From contig JAKZAN010000001.1 of assembly GCA_023053545.1 (NCBI GenBank), forward strand, positions 9,754,565 through 9,818,564: a stretch of 64,000 bases of DNA, in the 5' to 3' direction. The position numbers were made by a program, and so were the translations under genes. This stretch comes from Lepidurus packardi. Its lineage: Eukaryota; Arthropoda; Branchiopoda; Notostraca; Triopsidae. Each line of letters begins with the position of its first letter. Within the stretch, counting starts at the first letter, position 1. The notes under the pieces are model-generated. The model made no database searches, was not told where the DNA came from, and saw only the letters and a program-made list of their open reading frames with translations. Shown in pieces: positions 1 through 12,352 of this stretch.

Positions 1-1838
1 TAATACTGTATTCATTTACGAGGCAAGTTTTAGGGCACTCTTTATCTAATTATGTATTTAATTGTATTTTTAAATATTGGTTTCAGAATTTTTCAAAAGG
101 ATTCAAATAGTTACTTGGAATTCCTTTGTTAAACAAGGAAAGTGACGGTAGATTTCGTGAGGCTTTCAAGTACTGCATGGGAGAACATATAGGATACAAT
201 GAATCTGTGACAAAAGATCGTATTCTAAGAAAGATAGTTTTGGAGGTGCAGGGAAACGTTTACTTGCAGCAGGGAAAAGCATAGTAGAGCAATTAGATAC
301 TTTTTTAATGCGTTTTTCTTTCAATGTTGAAAGGCAAGTGGCTTCGTTGTAATTTGGATAGTCTGGTATATCCGTACTTAAGTTAAACTCACTCCGAATT
401 GTGCAAGTGTACGGAACTTTCATAAATGCTTCTCGCAAACCCGTTATATCAAACTAAAAGAATGTTCAAATCACGTTAATCTTTTCTAACATATAATCTT
501 GGTCATATTTGATATCTGCTCTTGGGGAATGAGACCTCTGTCTTTTTTATGACGTTGCTGGTCCAAGAAATGAGAGGAGCAAAGATACCGTTTTTCAGTA
601 AACTTGGCAAAAGAAACTCCTCGTGATCCGATACGGAGTAAAATATCCCGTCTTTGTTGCCGTAAGTTGCTTTGAGCACGAGAACACTGCCATTTAAATC
701 TGACATGCTTGGGTTAGATTTTTTTATGTATGTGAGTATTTTTTTACAATTTTACCGATAGCATGATCTCGGTTAATTTTCATCCGTACAGTAAACCCAT
801 AATCTCCCCCTTCGAATTTCTGTGGTGTTCTTTTACCGTGAGTCGTAATACAACTTCCGTACATGTTGATCCAAGTCTTGTCTGCGAAATACGTGTCGCA
901 ACAATTGTTAGCCGGGTAGAAAATATTGTTGACAGAACAGTCCTCGACCATATCCAAACATCTAAGAAACGAATTGAAATCCTTTGCAGACTTCTTATAA
1001 CGTCTTAGTGGACACATTGATACCTTTTACATAGGAATGCAAAATTGCAGAATATAGGAAAATAGGGTACAGAGTGTGTTAGATGTGGATTAGAATTATA
1101 ACGTAATAGGGTTTTACACTTTGTATTTTAAAGTAAACAATCAGCATGACTTAGGCTTAACTTATTATACAGTACATACTTGAGACTTGCCAAATTAAGT
1201 ACTTTTGCCAGAGTAGAGTTTAGCTGCTTGATACGTTCTAATAGCGACATTTCCATTTCTGCGAGCTTACTCTTATCATTCATCAAAGACACACTCAAAG
1301 ACATGGGCGAAGTTACCGTAAGCAGGTACCAAGATAATGTCTGATCGAATCCCAATTCTTTTAGAAGAAACGACAACAAAATTTAGATTTATTTGTATTA
1401 AGGCAAAATTCGTTTAGCTGAAACACTATTTTGTATACCTTCCAATACTGTAGAATTCAGCGCAGTATAATCGCACAAATGGATATCCGGAAAGGGCATT
1501 TCTGTTTCTTCCATTTTGACCAACTCGGTGGTCAAGCCAGGGTTGAACAATTGCGTAATGCTCTCTTTCAGAAAGTATAGAATGCCAAAAACGGTTGCAA
1601 TGATGAGCACTGTCCAAATGAGTTTACAACAACAGCTTTCCCCCTTATCCGCCAAGCGTGACAAACCGTGGCCACTTGTATTTTCGCAAAACCGAACCAT
1701 TTCTTCTTTAACAGTTCTGGGGTTGCCAGAAGCTCCAGATTGTTGGGTACCAGTGGCTTGTCTCAAATCTGGCAAGTAAATTACGGCATTGTTAGTTATT
1801 GGACTTAGCCAAAAACATTTTTTATTGTAATCTCCCAT
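1..1838 (-). CDS. DEG/ENaC (pickpocket-like) sodium channel subunit, 5' part, cut by window edge
   Basis: Amiloride-sensitive-type cation channel subunit of the plasma membrane, two membrane segments with a large extracellular loop; family members act in mechanosensation, chemosensation or salt handling. Start ATG at 1838. Exons on the minus strand: 1838-1439, 1357-1180, 1003-756, 699-536, 453 to about 264 (last end uncertain); phases agree. The N-terminus has the family His-Gly gating motif (NTSGHGLSRLAD), then the first membrane helix (KLIWTVLIIATVFGILYFL), then the FPDIHLCDY segment that matches the conserved FPxhxxCN after TM1. The third exon has the extracellular CCDTYFADKTW...YGSC stretch and the fifth a Cys-containing YNEATC segment. 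The second transmembrane helix and pore would lie beyond base 1. Family assignment is firm; orthology to a named pickpocket gene is not possible here. Confidence 0.82.
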
Positions 1839-3150
1839 AGCTGGTATGCAAGTTCTAACTTTCTTTGACTGATCCTGTAGCGACTAACACCTTTATTGAA
1901 GCGAAACCGCTACACTACTGAAGAGAATTTCTGAAGGTGTTGTTATATAACAAGGACTCTTTCGTGCGTAGGTGGGTTTAGCTTCTGTTCCTTATTGTTT
2001 TCTTCAAGCATTCAATTTATTTGTCGGGCCCTATATCGTAAGTGACACCTTGTTGTTAACCATTTGCTTTATGACACGGATCACTCTATATTGGGTGTGG
2101 GCTGAATAGCGTTGCGTGAAAGCCTTCATTATTTCAACTAATAGAGATCGACATCATGTCATACCTGAAAGAGTTACGCAGAGCACTTTTTTAATTTTAC
2201 TTTAGCATGCATAGACATAGAGGCGCAGCATTTACTCCCATATTTATAAATAGATTTGTGAGGAGTTGCTTCATTGTTACGTGCACACCCTCTTAACGTT
2301 ACCCGATCGCTTTTCGGACGGCGGCAATGATCATGATCATCCATCATATTAGGTCAGTGGTCGACCATGTCACACTCCACTGCCTCGCATTTTTTCTCGA
2401 CATCCGTCCCTAACCTTTGTAATGTATCTGTGCTTGAGTATTTTGTTTGTTATAGTCAAGAAAATAATAATAAAAAAATAGTAAAAAGCAACAGAAAACT
2501 ATTCCTTTGGCTTTTTTGAGAGCATTGTCACCTTGTAAAACTGTATGTGAATTGGTGGAGATTTATGTAACTTCTTTCATCGCCACTTCTCATTCGATTC
2601 ATGGTCAACGCGCTCTAAGGGTGTTGATGATGTTTCGAATGACTGGATTTTCAGATTATCTGCCGCTTTGCCGAGTCTGATGGATGATTGTTCAACAATA
2701 GATACTTGCTTTGATATGGTGAGAAATGGTTTGCATTTGACTTTCCCCCAAAACAACTATATAGATACGTTCACTTTCTGCCTTTAGATTTGCAGTTGCA
2801 GTTGCATAATCCCACAAGTTGCTCTGTTTTGCCCTAAAACTAAATCCCGTACGTAAACCCTGTAATTCTTCGTAGTGCTGTCATCCATCATTTGGGTTGA
2901 CAGTCGGCAGATATCCGATCGCTCGCAGGACAATATCGACAAGACGACGGTATCGCCACGCCTCCGCTACCCCAGCAATTTTTGCAAGGGAACAACTGGG
3001 AAAATAGAATAAGTCCTTTTTCTTTTGGGGAAAAAAGTGATCCATTTCCCTGTTTTTCAAGGGAGGTACCCGCTATATACCTCCTATTATAAAACAAAGC
3101 TGATTTTCTCGGTTTGTCGGTGTGCGCGTGGGGGGACGCTTTGGGGGAGC

Positions 3151-6100
3151 CACGTGGCCGCCGTTTCCCGCCCATTCTTCTCACGTGACTGGGCGGTGCC
3201 CGTTTCCCCGGACTGTATTCTCGTTAGCAACCCGCCCACCACGTGCGCCACCAGGTTTTCACGAGTGCTAATCACAGGGCTCCCAAAGCTGCAATATGCT
3301 TTGCTCGGTTCTTCATGCGAAAGCGATTCAACAGATGATGCATTCAAATCTCTGGCTTGGGACAGGGTTTATAATACCTTGTAACGCAGACGTTAGGGGC
3401 GGGAAGAGTCCCCATACCTTTTAAAAAGCTTTTACTCGCATTTCCACCAGTTTTACCAGCCAGAGCTATAATTAGGTACACGTGGCCATCAACTGGCCTG
3501 TGACAATGCTTTTAATCAAAAATCGTATTGTAAAAACGTTTTCATCCAAAGTGGGAGTAGGAAAAGATGTCTCTAACTTAAATGGTGAGTGTTTCACGTT
3601 AACTTTTCAAGTCCTGTAGTGAGGCGGTAAATCCTTTGAGGGTGAATATATGGAACTAGTATCTCTCGTGTGTTTTTACCTCCTTAGGGGGTAAGAAACG
3701 GAAAGTTTGGGGGAAGCTGTTGAGTAGGGAAATTGGATAGTATTTTCACGCCTTGACAAATTTGAGAGGGTGAAGGAGGGAAAAATGAGGTCTTTTTTTC
3801 GAGGGAATTCTTCGAGTAAGCGCAATTGATACAATGGCGGGCAATTGACAGGTCATTTGCATACGTGGATTGGGTGCGAGACAGAGACAAAGTTCAGGAA
3901 AAGGGAAAGCAACCGAGTGGACACTAATCCCACCGTTCTTTTTTCCCCTTTTTCATCTCCTTTTTTCCTTTTTTTGGGGGTGAAAATCCTCTAGTCGGAT
4001 TGTTGGACTTGACACGTGACAGAGTGCACTATAGTATAATGCGTTCAGCAGACTTTGTAGACAACTCTGGGACAGCAGCCTTAAGAAACGTGGACAAGGG
4101 TCATGTGGGCAGTTGCAACTGACCTGATTTGACCATTAAAGGATGAAAACGAGAAACCCCCTTTTCGTTAAGCCGCTGGGCTCACTTGCATCACTTGGAA
4201 GGCCTGATAAGAGATACTTTGTAATGAAGACATTTATCCTTGTGAGTCCCCAAATCAGATCACACACTGCTCGCTAAGCTCTTTTGCTTTCGGAAGAAAT
4301 GAAAGAGAAACGGGAGGAAGAGAAAAAGATGTTGCTAATGTGGGGCCAAGAATGAAGGAATCAAACGTTGTTAATCATGGATAAGAGTATTTCCAGTGTC
4401 GTTTGTGTGATGACAGGGGCGGTCCGAGAAAAATTGCGTTCCGTTCTAGAGACAATGGGTTTATCATTGCGTGCAGCTGGTAGCGACGCTCCCGCTCCGG
4501 GTCCCGGTTACGTTGTTGTGCTATTAATGGCTCCCGTTCGCACTGTGACAACCCGCTTTATCAAAGACATTAGCTTCATTGAGCAAGAGCAACAGCATAA
4601 TTCGCTGAGGCCCCTGGATCTTTCCTGTCGAAACTTTAATTTAGGGTTAATTTTTTTTAGTTCGCCCATGAGAATTCTTCTTGGTTTTCGATAATTGAAC
4701 ACGGTATTAAAATGGTGTACAGTGACAAATTTCTTTTGATTACAGACGTTAAAGCGGTTAAATTTTTCTTTACGATTTTCCCTTTTATTTTAAACCTTCA
4801 TGTGTACAGAATGGATTTTATAGGATAGCATTTATATTTAACATGTATTACTACATTAATATTTATAAAAGCAGAATGCTTTAAATTTTGTTTCGTAGGT
4901 GAAATTTTTACTGCTTTGTTTAATTTGATTTAAAATTTAGAACTTTACTTCATTTTTAGAAAGGAATAATATATTTACTGTGTCAATAGCGTGGAAACAG
5001 TTTGTGTATAGAGGAAGCAATCTGTTTGTAATTGAGTCTCTGTGATGGCCATTGTCGAGGTCCATAAAAAGTTAAGAATTCGAATATAAGGCTGGGGGGA
5101 TATAGGGTGAAACGAAACGGGCGTAGTTTTTATAGTTGTGCCGGATTGAATAAAAGAGTCTAAAAGAAGGAGGGAATTTGTATGGAGGGAAACGTATTGC
5201 ATTTAACGCTATAAGAAAGGGAAGTCAGGTGCTAATTTAACATGGTATGGAGCGTGGCTGGAATTTTTCAATTCGGGTCCAATGCAATTTTAAGCGCTCT
5301 TTTGACACGGCTACAGTCTTTGCCTTGATTTGGTGCCTTTTTTTCCCTATGATATTTTCTGCTGCCTGTTTGCTCGTGTTTAGATATACTGAACAAGCGC
5401 ATTCGCTTTATTCTGTTTCTAGTCGGGTCTTATAATGCCACCGACCCCTCTCTGTCAAGAAGAATGACTCCAGTGTAGCGTGTACATACACATACATCGC
5501 TACAATCTGTTTTTTCTTTTTTTGTTCTTTTTTTCTTCTTTTTGGCCCCCTTTTTCTAACTTTTTGACCAAAAAAGTCAGATGACCTGTCAAGCGCGCCT
5601 ACGGATTAATCTGTAACAGACCGACGTCCACACCGACTTCGTCAACTTGTCAACGTCTTCTTACAGATCCCCTTGTTCACTTAAATTCTTCCCAATCTTG
5701 TTAAAACGGATAGGGTATATAGCAAAGTCGGAACTCCAAATAGTCAGTTGCAGCATCCTCCAAATCTTGGTCCACTAGGAATCTGAATTCATTACAATTA
5801 TCTCATTCGCGAGAAGTTAAACTTCCAAAGCTCATACAGGACCCTGCTGCGTATGAGTCATATGATATAATCGGGTGTCCGCTGTATACCCGAAAACAAA
5901 GATGGATGATTGGGCTGTAGGGATCAGCGTGGGTGGAGATGGCAAAACCTAACCGAGAGAGAGAGAGAGTTTTTGTATGCTAAAGCTAAATTTGACGCCG
6001 CGTCGTTGAAGAGCGTAGTATTACAATTGTATTGTCAGCTTACAAATCGAATTTTTGTGGAAAAAAGGAGAAAAAAGTTAGCTTTTCAATAGACGGTCCC

Positions 6101-8081
6101 AAAAGGGCAGCCAAACGTGGAATCTGAGCTGATTCTAATGGTCCTCTCCCTGCCTCTCGCTCAGCGTAGACAATTGTATGTATCCAAACGGGGTTGGGCG
6201 GGTGGGCAGGAAGAGGGTGATCACGGACGCCATAAGTTATTGTATTTTTCTAAAGTGAGACAATTGACGGACATTATGCAAACGTCGTTAGTCATCGGGA
6301 GCTCTACTGAGGGTGGCTTTTTTCTTTTTCGTAGGTAAAAATGGTCTAACTGCTTCAGGTTTCCTGTTTCCTTAATGCAGTGGGTTTCCGTTTTCATGGG
6401 CCACTGGGTTTGATTTGTGTGGTTCGTTATAAGTCTCCAAAGGAGCCTCTGCGACATATTAGTATTTGCAAAATATGTTAAGCGAGGCATAAGGTTTCAA
6501 ATGTCTGTGAAATATTTCACTTAAAAAGTGCCGTAGTTACGTAATTTGGTCACGTGGGACATGTGTTGTTAAGTTTTTCTGTAAAAGGTTTTGTTTTACG
6601 TCAAATAGCTAATAAGTTTTAGTGCATATGTAAGGTATTAAGACGAGATTGACTGCAAAATGTATTCATGTCAGTACCATCGATCACAAAAAATAATCCG
6701 TATTAGTTTGTTGACAAGCACTTTGTGCTAATTGGTGACTTTTTTATGCTAAGCCCAATGACTCCCACCGGATGCCATACATATGCGTCAGTTTGATGGT
6801 TAGAAAGGGGTAATATACAATATAGCGATGAGTTTCGTGTTGAAAAGACAAATATCGATCATCACCTGTCGTTAGTCAATGACTTATAGGGTTTGTCTTA
6901 TTCGGGTGCGTAATAGCCACAATGACTTTAACCCTTTTTTCTCGGTTGTTTGGGAGATTGTATATTGGGGTAAAGGGGTGACTGACCACCTGCTGTTGAC
7001 GAGATCACATGTCGGTCACGGAACACGTGGCATGAGGTCACTTCCAGGATCATGTAGGGTCAGTCGGGAGTATTTTTAACAAACTTTACTACTATAGTTG
7101 TAAACAAGAGTAACCCTATCCTACCCTTGTTTTACATTTCACCCTCGATATTGCATTTGAACTGTCTAAAAATATAAAACCCGAAACTGTCAATCGCTTT
7201 GTTGGATTAAAGAACTTTTCACCCCAACCTCGACAGCTGGCCACGTGACTTGTGAGTTTTTGAGCAGGGGGAACTTTAAAGTTTGCTCTTCGGCCTTGCG
7301 ACGTGTAAGGTCAAAGGTACTAACAACAAAATGACCACACACATGTCCATCTGATCAGAGTTTGACCCTAAAGTGGACCTATAACCGCGTTCAATTGAGC
7401 AGTGGTCACTCTAGGGGTGGTTAAAGGGTTACATTAATTTTCCGCCAAGAGGGGGTGAGCGATGACCAAATAGATACAATAATGAACAACACGTATACAG
7501 TATAGCCACCCTAGGAAAGTCAATTGGGCATGGAGCCAGGGAGAAGAATTGTTATTATCATTTGCATGGTGATGGTTTTACCCTTTTCACCTTCACGTTG
7601 TCATAGTAATTAATTAAAGTTTCGAACGGCGTCCGTCTGGCTCTCACCTTATGCGCAGATTATTGCAATTAAGAGAGCAAAAGTTGCAAAGGAAAGTTTT
7701 TTAAAGGGCATGAGTGATTAACGTGTGACTGACTTCTTCAAAGTGGGGTAATGAATGTATGTGTGTGGCTTAATGTGTCACGCATGTGAAGAGAATAATA
7801 AAGCAAGGTGCAGATGACTGCGGGATGAGTCTCTCGTCTCTTCCCGAAGCTAAAAGTCTGGCCATCTGTCCATGTGTACTCGAGCATGTGTGAGGATGGT
7901 GTCACGGTTAGTAAAAGCCCAGAAATTCTTCCCCCTTGTCATGCATACATGTAGCATTCATAGTATGACCATGCAAACCCTTGTGGGGATCTTGTGTTTC
8001 CAAAAAGGGCTTGTCACGCCCCCTTTTGTGTTCACTTGTGTGTCGATTAAAGCGAATTAAATGTGAGAGTCCACACACGTG
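3151..8081. promoter_or_regulatory. Cluster of nine CACGTG E-boxes
   Basis: CACGTG occurs at 3151, 3182, 3240, 3479, 4013, 6551, 7024, 7242 and 8076. For a roughly 40% GC sequence about one would be expected in 5 kb; by eye only about seven more occur in the remaining 59 kb, several of them inside exons. CACGTG is the core site of bHLH factors such as CLOCK/CYCLE, Myc/Max and MITF/TFE. Function is inferred from clustering only. Confidence 0.35.
7308..7320 (+). promoter_or_regulatory. DR1-type nuclear receptor site (candidate)
   Basis: AGGTCA, one spacer base, then AGGTAC: a direct repeat of two half-sites with one mismatch, as bound by RXR/USP, HNF4 or similar receptors. It lies in the E-box-rich stretch. 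A single match of this quality can arise by chance. Confidence 0.25.
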
Positions 8082-8812
8082 GGTTTCATAAACCTACGCC
8101 AAGAATGACACAACAATCCATCAATTAAAACAAAATAATCATACAGCATCGTAACTTATTCTTGCCCGTCTCTGTACCCGTGTGTTTCCTTAAAAACTCA
8201 TTGTTGACAATATCTAGTCGTTGAGCAATTTTGAGTTCATATTAACACAAATCATTGTCTGGTTATAGCAGTTTTAGCAAAATATTCGTTGTTGACAACT
8301 AGTTAATCGTATCGCTGTCCACCCAAAATAGGAAAATGCTGTCTTTTTAGCTAAAGGGAGTTAAGTAGTATTTCGAGAGACGTGTTTTGGGAAGTGGAAG
8401 GATCGTGTATGCGTAGAAGATTTTATCGGGAAGAAAACGACACAACCTGTGCTGTAATCCTCAGGGGAGTCCGGGAGGAGAAGGGGGGATTGAAAGTCGT
8501 GTTTACTGTAGTGAGAGCTGCGAGATTAATGAATGGCAGGCAGAAGATCAAATAGGTTTGCATGCAGTGTCATCCTTCATGCATAAAACTGCATTTATCT
8601 CTCTATATAGTCCCCGTTATTTTCATTCTCTCGATATGTGTATTTAATTTGGGGACAGGGTAAGATTGGAAAGATGTAGGGGATGTCTAACTGTGTGCAA
8701 AGCTTTTAGGCACACAAAACACCACACTGTCTTGTTAGAGAAATTGTCAGTTTTTCTGCCTTTTTCTGTCGAGTCTGTTAAATCCACATAAATCTCCTAG
8801 TAAAGAAAACTA

Positions 8813-9288
8813 CAGTACACCTCGAATTGCGAGTAACTTGGGTTGCGAGTGTTTCACAAGACGAGAAAAAATGTTTAACAAATTTTGACTCGATGTACGA
8901 ACTGTCTAGATATACTAGCAGTATATACGCTTTATAGTACGTTCTAGGCTATACACTGTATCACTCGTACAGTGCACCACCCGAATGGGCTGTAGCATGC
9001 GAGCGATTAATCTGTTTAACGAAATGCAATGTCAAAGTTCCATAAGATCATCAGGAGGCAAAAGCAAGTGTCACTGGATACGTTCCTTGTTAAAGTCGCA
9101 CAATAATGAATAAATTCGATTAGTTTATGCGAGTATTAAATTATGTTTATATTGAAACTTTTTAGCTTTTGGAACGAAAAATCTGAGTTTCGTCGTTTCT
9201 TATGGAAAAATTCGGTTTGATATACGAGTGCTTTGGATTACAAGCACGTTTCCGGAACGAATTATACGCGCAATTCGAGGTTTTACTG
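8813..9288. mobile_element. Internally deleted Tigger-like (pogo, Tc1/mariner superfamily) element
   Basis: Flanked by TA at 8811-8812 and 9289-9290, the target duplication of Tc1/mariner elements. The left end reads CAGTACACCTCGAATTGCG and the right end, reverse-complemented, CAGTAAAACCTCGAATTGCG: inverted repeats differing by one indel and one substitution. Inside, 9029-9107 (+) is a short open stretch ending in a stop with the residues RRQKQVSLDTFLVK, which resembles the C-terminal end of Tigger-type transposases. The rest of the transposase is missing, so the copy is non-autonomous. Confidence 0.75.
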
Positions 9289-9692
9289 TACTTCGATTTT
9301 CCCTGATTTCAAGCACATCAATTCGCCTTGTACTATTTAGCATGGCGTTTCAATTCGCGCATCTCATTGTCATTGTTGTGGTGTTTATAATAGTGCAAGC
9401 CGGCATTTGCATTCAAAAGACAGAAGAACATACGATAACTCATCCTTTCTAATCTGATTTGTCTAAAAACAGATCCCAAAACATTTAACACTTCACAACC
9501 ACAGTAGACGCAAACAAATGTAAGAAAAACATCAAACCGGAAAATTCAGAAAATCTTTGTGTGAACAAAGACAAACCAAAGCCAAACGCCGAATTACTGT
9601 TTAAAAAAACTAAATAAAACTCCATGGTATCGTCCTAGCATTTCCCGAATTTCTAGACTCAATTACGATAAATCGTTGTTGGGTTAGGTAAC

Positions 9693-12249
9693 ATGGATCG
9701 TGTTGTGGCTTTGATTGACATGGACTGTTTCTACGTACAAGTGGAAGAACGAGATAACCCAGAGAATAAAGAGAAACCTGCTGTCGTTTGCCAGTACAAA
9801 ACATTCAGGGGAGGAGGGTAGGAACAAATTTTCAAAAGTGTTTAAGGATACAAAATATTTTTACCTTTTCGTTAGGATTATTGCGGTAAATTACGAAGCC
9901 CGGGCAAAAGGAGTGGGTCGAAACATGAGAGGAGATGATGCCAAGGAAAAATGCCCAGAAATCATTATTTACCGTGTCCCCGAACAACGGGGCAAAGCTG
10001 ATCTCACGAGGTAATTGATTATTTTCTCAGATCTGACCTATACAAATTTCATAATTTACGCTACACAAATTTGTATTAGGTATCGCAACGCTGGGAAAGA
10101 GGTAATAGACGTCTTATGTCAATTCGGTGTATGTGTAGAACGAGCCAGTGTCGATGAAGCTTACGTTGACCTCACGGAAATAGTTAGGGATCAGGTAAAC
10201 AATCTAAAGGAATCACCTGTGACAGCTGAAGATCTCCCTTCAACGTATATTGTTGGCTTGGAAGGGAATAAAGACAACACCGAGGAAAGAAAGAAAGGTA
10301 ATTTAGTGTAGTTCTAAAGTTCAGTGGGTCTTTAATGACGTCGTTTTGTTTTGTAGAATTGCAAAATTGGCTGGAGAATCTTAACGAGATGAACGACGAT
10401 GATTTACGGCTCACTCTTGGTGCCGTAATTGTAGAGAAGATGCGAGCTGCTGTGGAAGCCCAAACCCAGTTCCGGTGCTCCGCTGGAATTGCACATAATA
10501 AGGTGAAAACTCTTTTAAAGGTTCTTTTCTTAATTAACAGTTAAGAATTAACAACTGGTATTTTTTTAAGATGTTGGCGAAGTTGGCATGTGGTGTTAAC
10601 AAACCTAATAAGCAAACGGTGTTGCCGATGAGTGCTGTGGCCGAGTTCTTCAAAACGATGCCCTTAAAGAAAGTGCGGAATTTAGGCGGGAAATTAGGAT
10701 TGTCCTTGCGGAATGAATTGGTCTGTGAAACTATGGGTGACTTGGCGGCAATTCCCTTGCAAACGCTTCAACAACATTGTGACAAAAAGACGGCGTAATT
10801 GGAATCAATCCGCACCGAGTCGAAGTACTCTAACGACTAATATTTTTCTATCCTAGTTCCTGGTTGTTTGATTATGCGCAGGGATTCGATTACGAGCTTG
10901 TCAGCGCAAGACGTTTGCCCAAGTCGATCGCGTGTAACAAGAATTTTCCGGGGCGGGAGGCTTTGGATACGCCCGACAAAGTGGCTTTTTGGCTTAGTCA
11001 ACTTGCAGAAGAGGTTTCCGAGAGATTGATAGCCGATAAAGAAGAGGTAAGCCTGTTTTTTTGCATTTCGCTAATAAGGGCTTTAGATGTCTCGATTTTT
11101 AACTAGCACGTAGTTAAATACTCTGCTTTTCTCATAGAAAAGTATCGAATAGTTTGCTGATTTTACTGCAATACTTTTTCTACTTTTCAGGTAGTTTTGT
11201 CGTGATCATATGATTAAAAACATTTCTATTTTTCTAGAATAATCGGACCGCCCATTCTTTAACGTTGACTTTCCAACTAGAGTCCGAGAAAAGACCCTTG
11301 TCCTTTTCTCGCGCCGTTCCATTGATGAGTTATGATGCCAACCGATTCACTAAAGACAGTTTAATGGTTCTATTGAGAGAATGCGGGATTTCTGCTACAC
11401 AGATGCAGTGGTAATTTATTTTCTTTATGAAAATAATTGAACTTCAGTACGTTAAACGTTTTTATTTTGGAAAGGAGTCCTCCGATTACTGGCATGGGTC
11501 TGCAAGCTAGTAAATTTGAGGAAAACGTTTCCTCCAATTTCGGCAAAATTGACCATCTCTTTGCGAAACAGGCGGAACGGAATTTGAATAGGTCTGGTGC
11601 TTCCGCTTCCAAAGAAAGTAGTGACGCTTCCAGCAGTCATGCAGAAGACGATGAAGAACCAGAATTGGATACAAAATCCAAAGAAAGTCCCAAGACCAGT
11701 TCACTTTCTTTTTTTGCGCAGTTCAAAGCGGCTGGATCATCGAAAGCTGCAAGTCATTGTTCCCCTTCATCTTCAACGCACGAAGATCCCAAATTTCGAG
11801 CGCCGGGAATGGCGGAAGTAACAGAGACGGTAGACGTGCATGAAATTTTTCCCAATTTGGATGACGTGGATGAAGAAACGCTGCTCTTATTGCCCAATTC
11901 GATCCAACAAGCAGTCAAACGCGAACTTGTAGCCCACAAAGCTCGTCAGGCTGGGAAAGATGCTTTGCGTAACGTAGGAATCGCCAAATTCGCTACCCAA
12001 ACCGATGCTAAAAATGAGAATTTTTCCGCTTCGGATTCAGAAGATATCGTAACGTGTGAACAGTGTGAAAAGCGCATCCCAGTGTGGGATTTGCCTGAGC
12101 ATTCCGACTATCACATGGCTATGGAAATGCAAAAAAGTTTTCGCCAAGAATCTGCCATAAAACGGAAAAAGGAATCCAGTTCCAATCCAAAAAGTAATTC
12201 CGAGAAAAAAATGCGAACGTTGGACTCCTTTTTTATTACTAAACAATAG
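9693..12249 (+). CDS. POLH: DNA polymerase eta (Y-family translesion polymerase)
   Basis: Nuclear translesion polymerase that copies past UV photoproducts. Exons: 9693-9817, 9876-10010, 10080-10297, 10357-10502, 10571-10794, 10857-11046, 11238-11410, 11475-12249; 661 codons plus stop, phases all consistent. The catalytic metal ligands are visible as D9-M-D11 in ALIDMDCFYVQ and D112-E113 in ASVDEAYVD. The little-finger part contains LPKSIACNKNFPG, close to human POLH. In the C-terminal region FF in SLSFFAQFK looks like a REV1-interacting motif, C598, C601, H613 and H617 form a UBZ3 ubiquitin-binding zinc finger (VWDLPEHSDYH), and residues 650-661 (MRTLDSFFITKQ) are a PCNA-interacting PIP box at the extreme end, as in human. 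Introns are 58-191 nt. Its stop lies 103 bp from the stop of the convergent protease gene. Confidence 0.97.
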
Positions 12250-12352
12250 GTAACGACATAAAAAGGGATTTGTGTATATACAACAATATAAAAACTGAAT
12301 TTTTGTATGTTTATTTTCCTTTTACGAAAAATAACTTGAACTTCAAGGCGTA

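Larger units (their letters stand above)
1839..9692. other. Long non-coding stretch between DEG/ENaC and POLH
   Basis: About 7.8 kb without a convincing gene, unusual next to the dense packing elsewhere in the window. It holds a GC-rich patch near 3120-3260, nine CACGTG palindromes between 3151 and 8081, a nuclear-receptor-like DR1 at 7308-7320 and a deleted Tigger-like transposon at 8813-9288. Open frames such as 4368-4694 or 3025-3384 show no known domain. It may be a regulatory region or contain unseen non-coding transcripts; that is inference. Confidence 0.5.

Noticed and set aside
4368-4694. Open frame of 108 codons in the E-box region
   Set aside because: No recognisable domain, no partner exons, and it runs into AT-rich sequence; could not be supported as a gene.
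9228-9452. Open frame with a hydrophobic stretch right of the Tigger-like element
   Set aside because: It begins inside the transposon right end, uses no splice signals and shows no domain; treated as chance.
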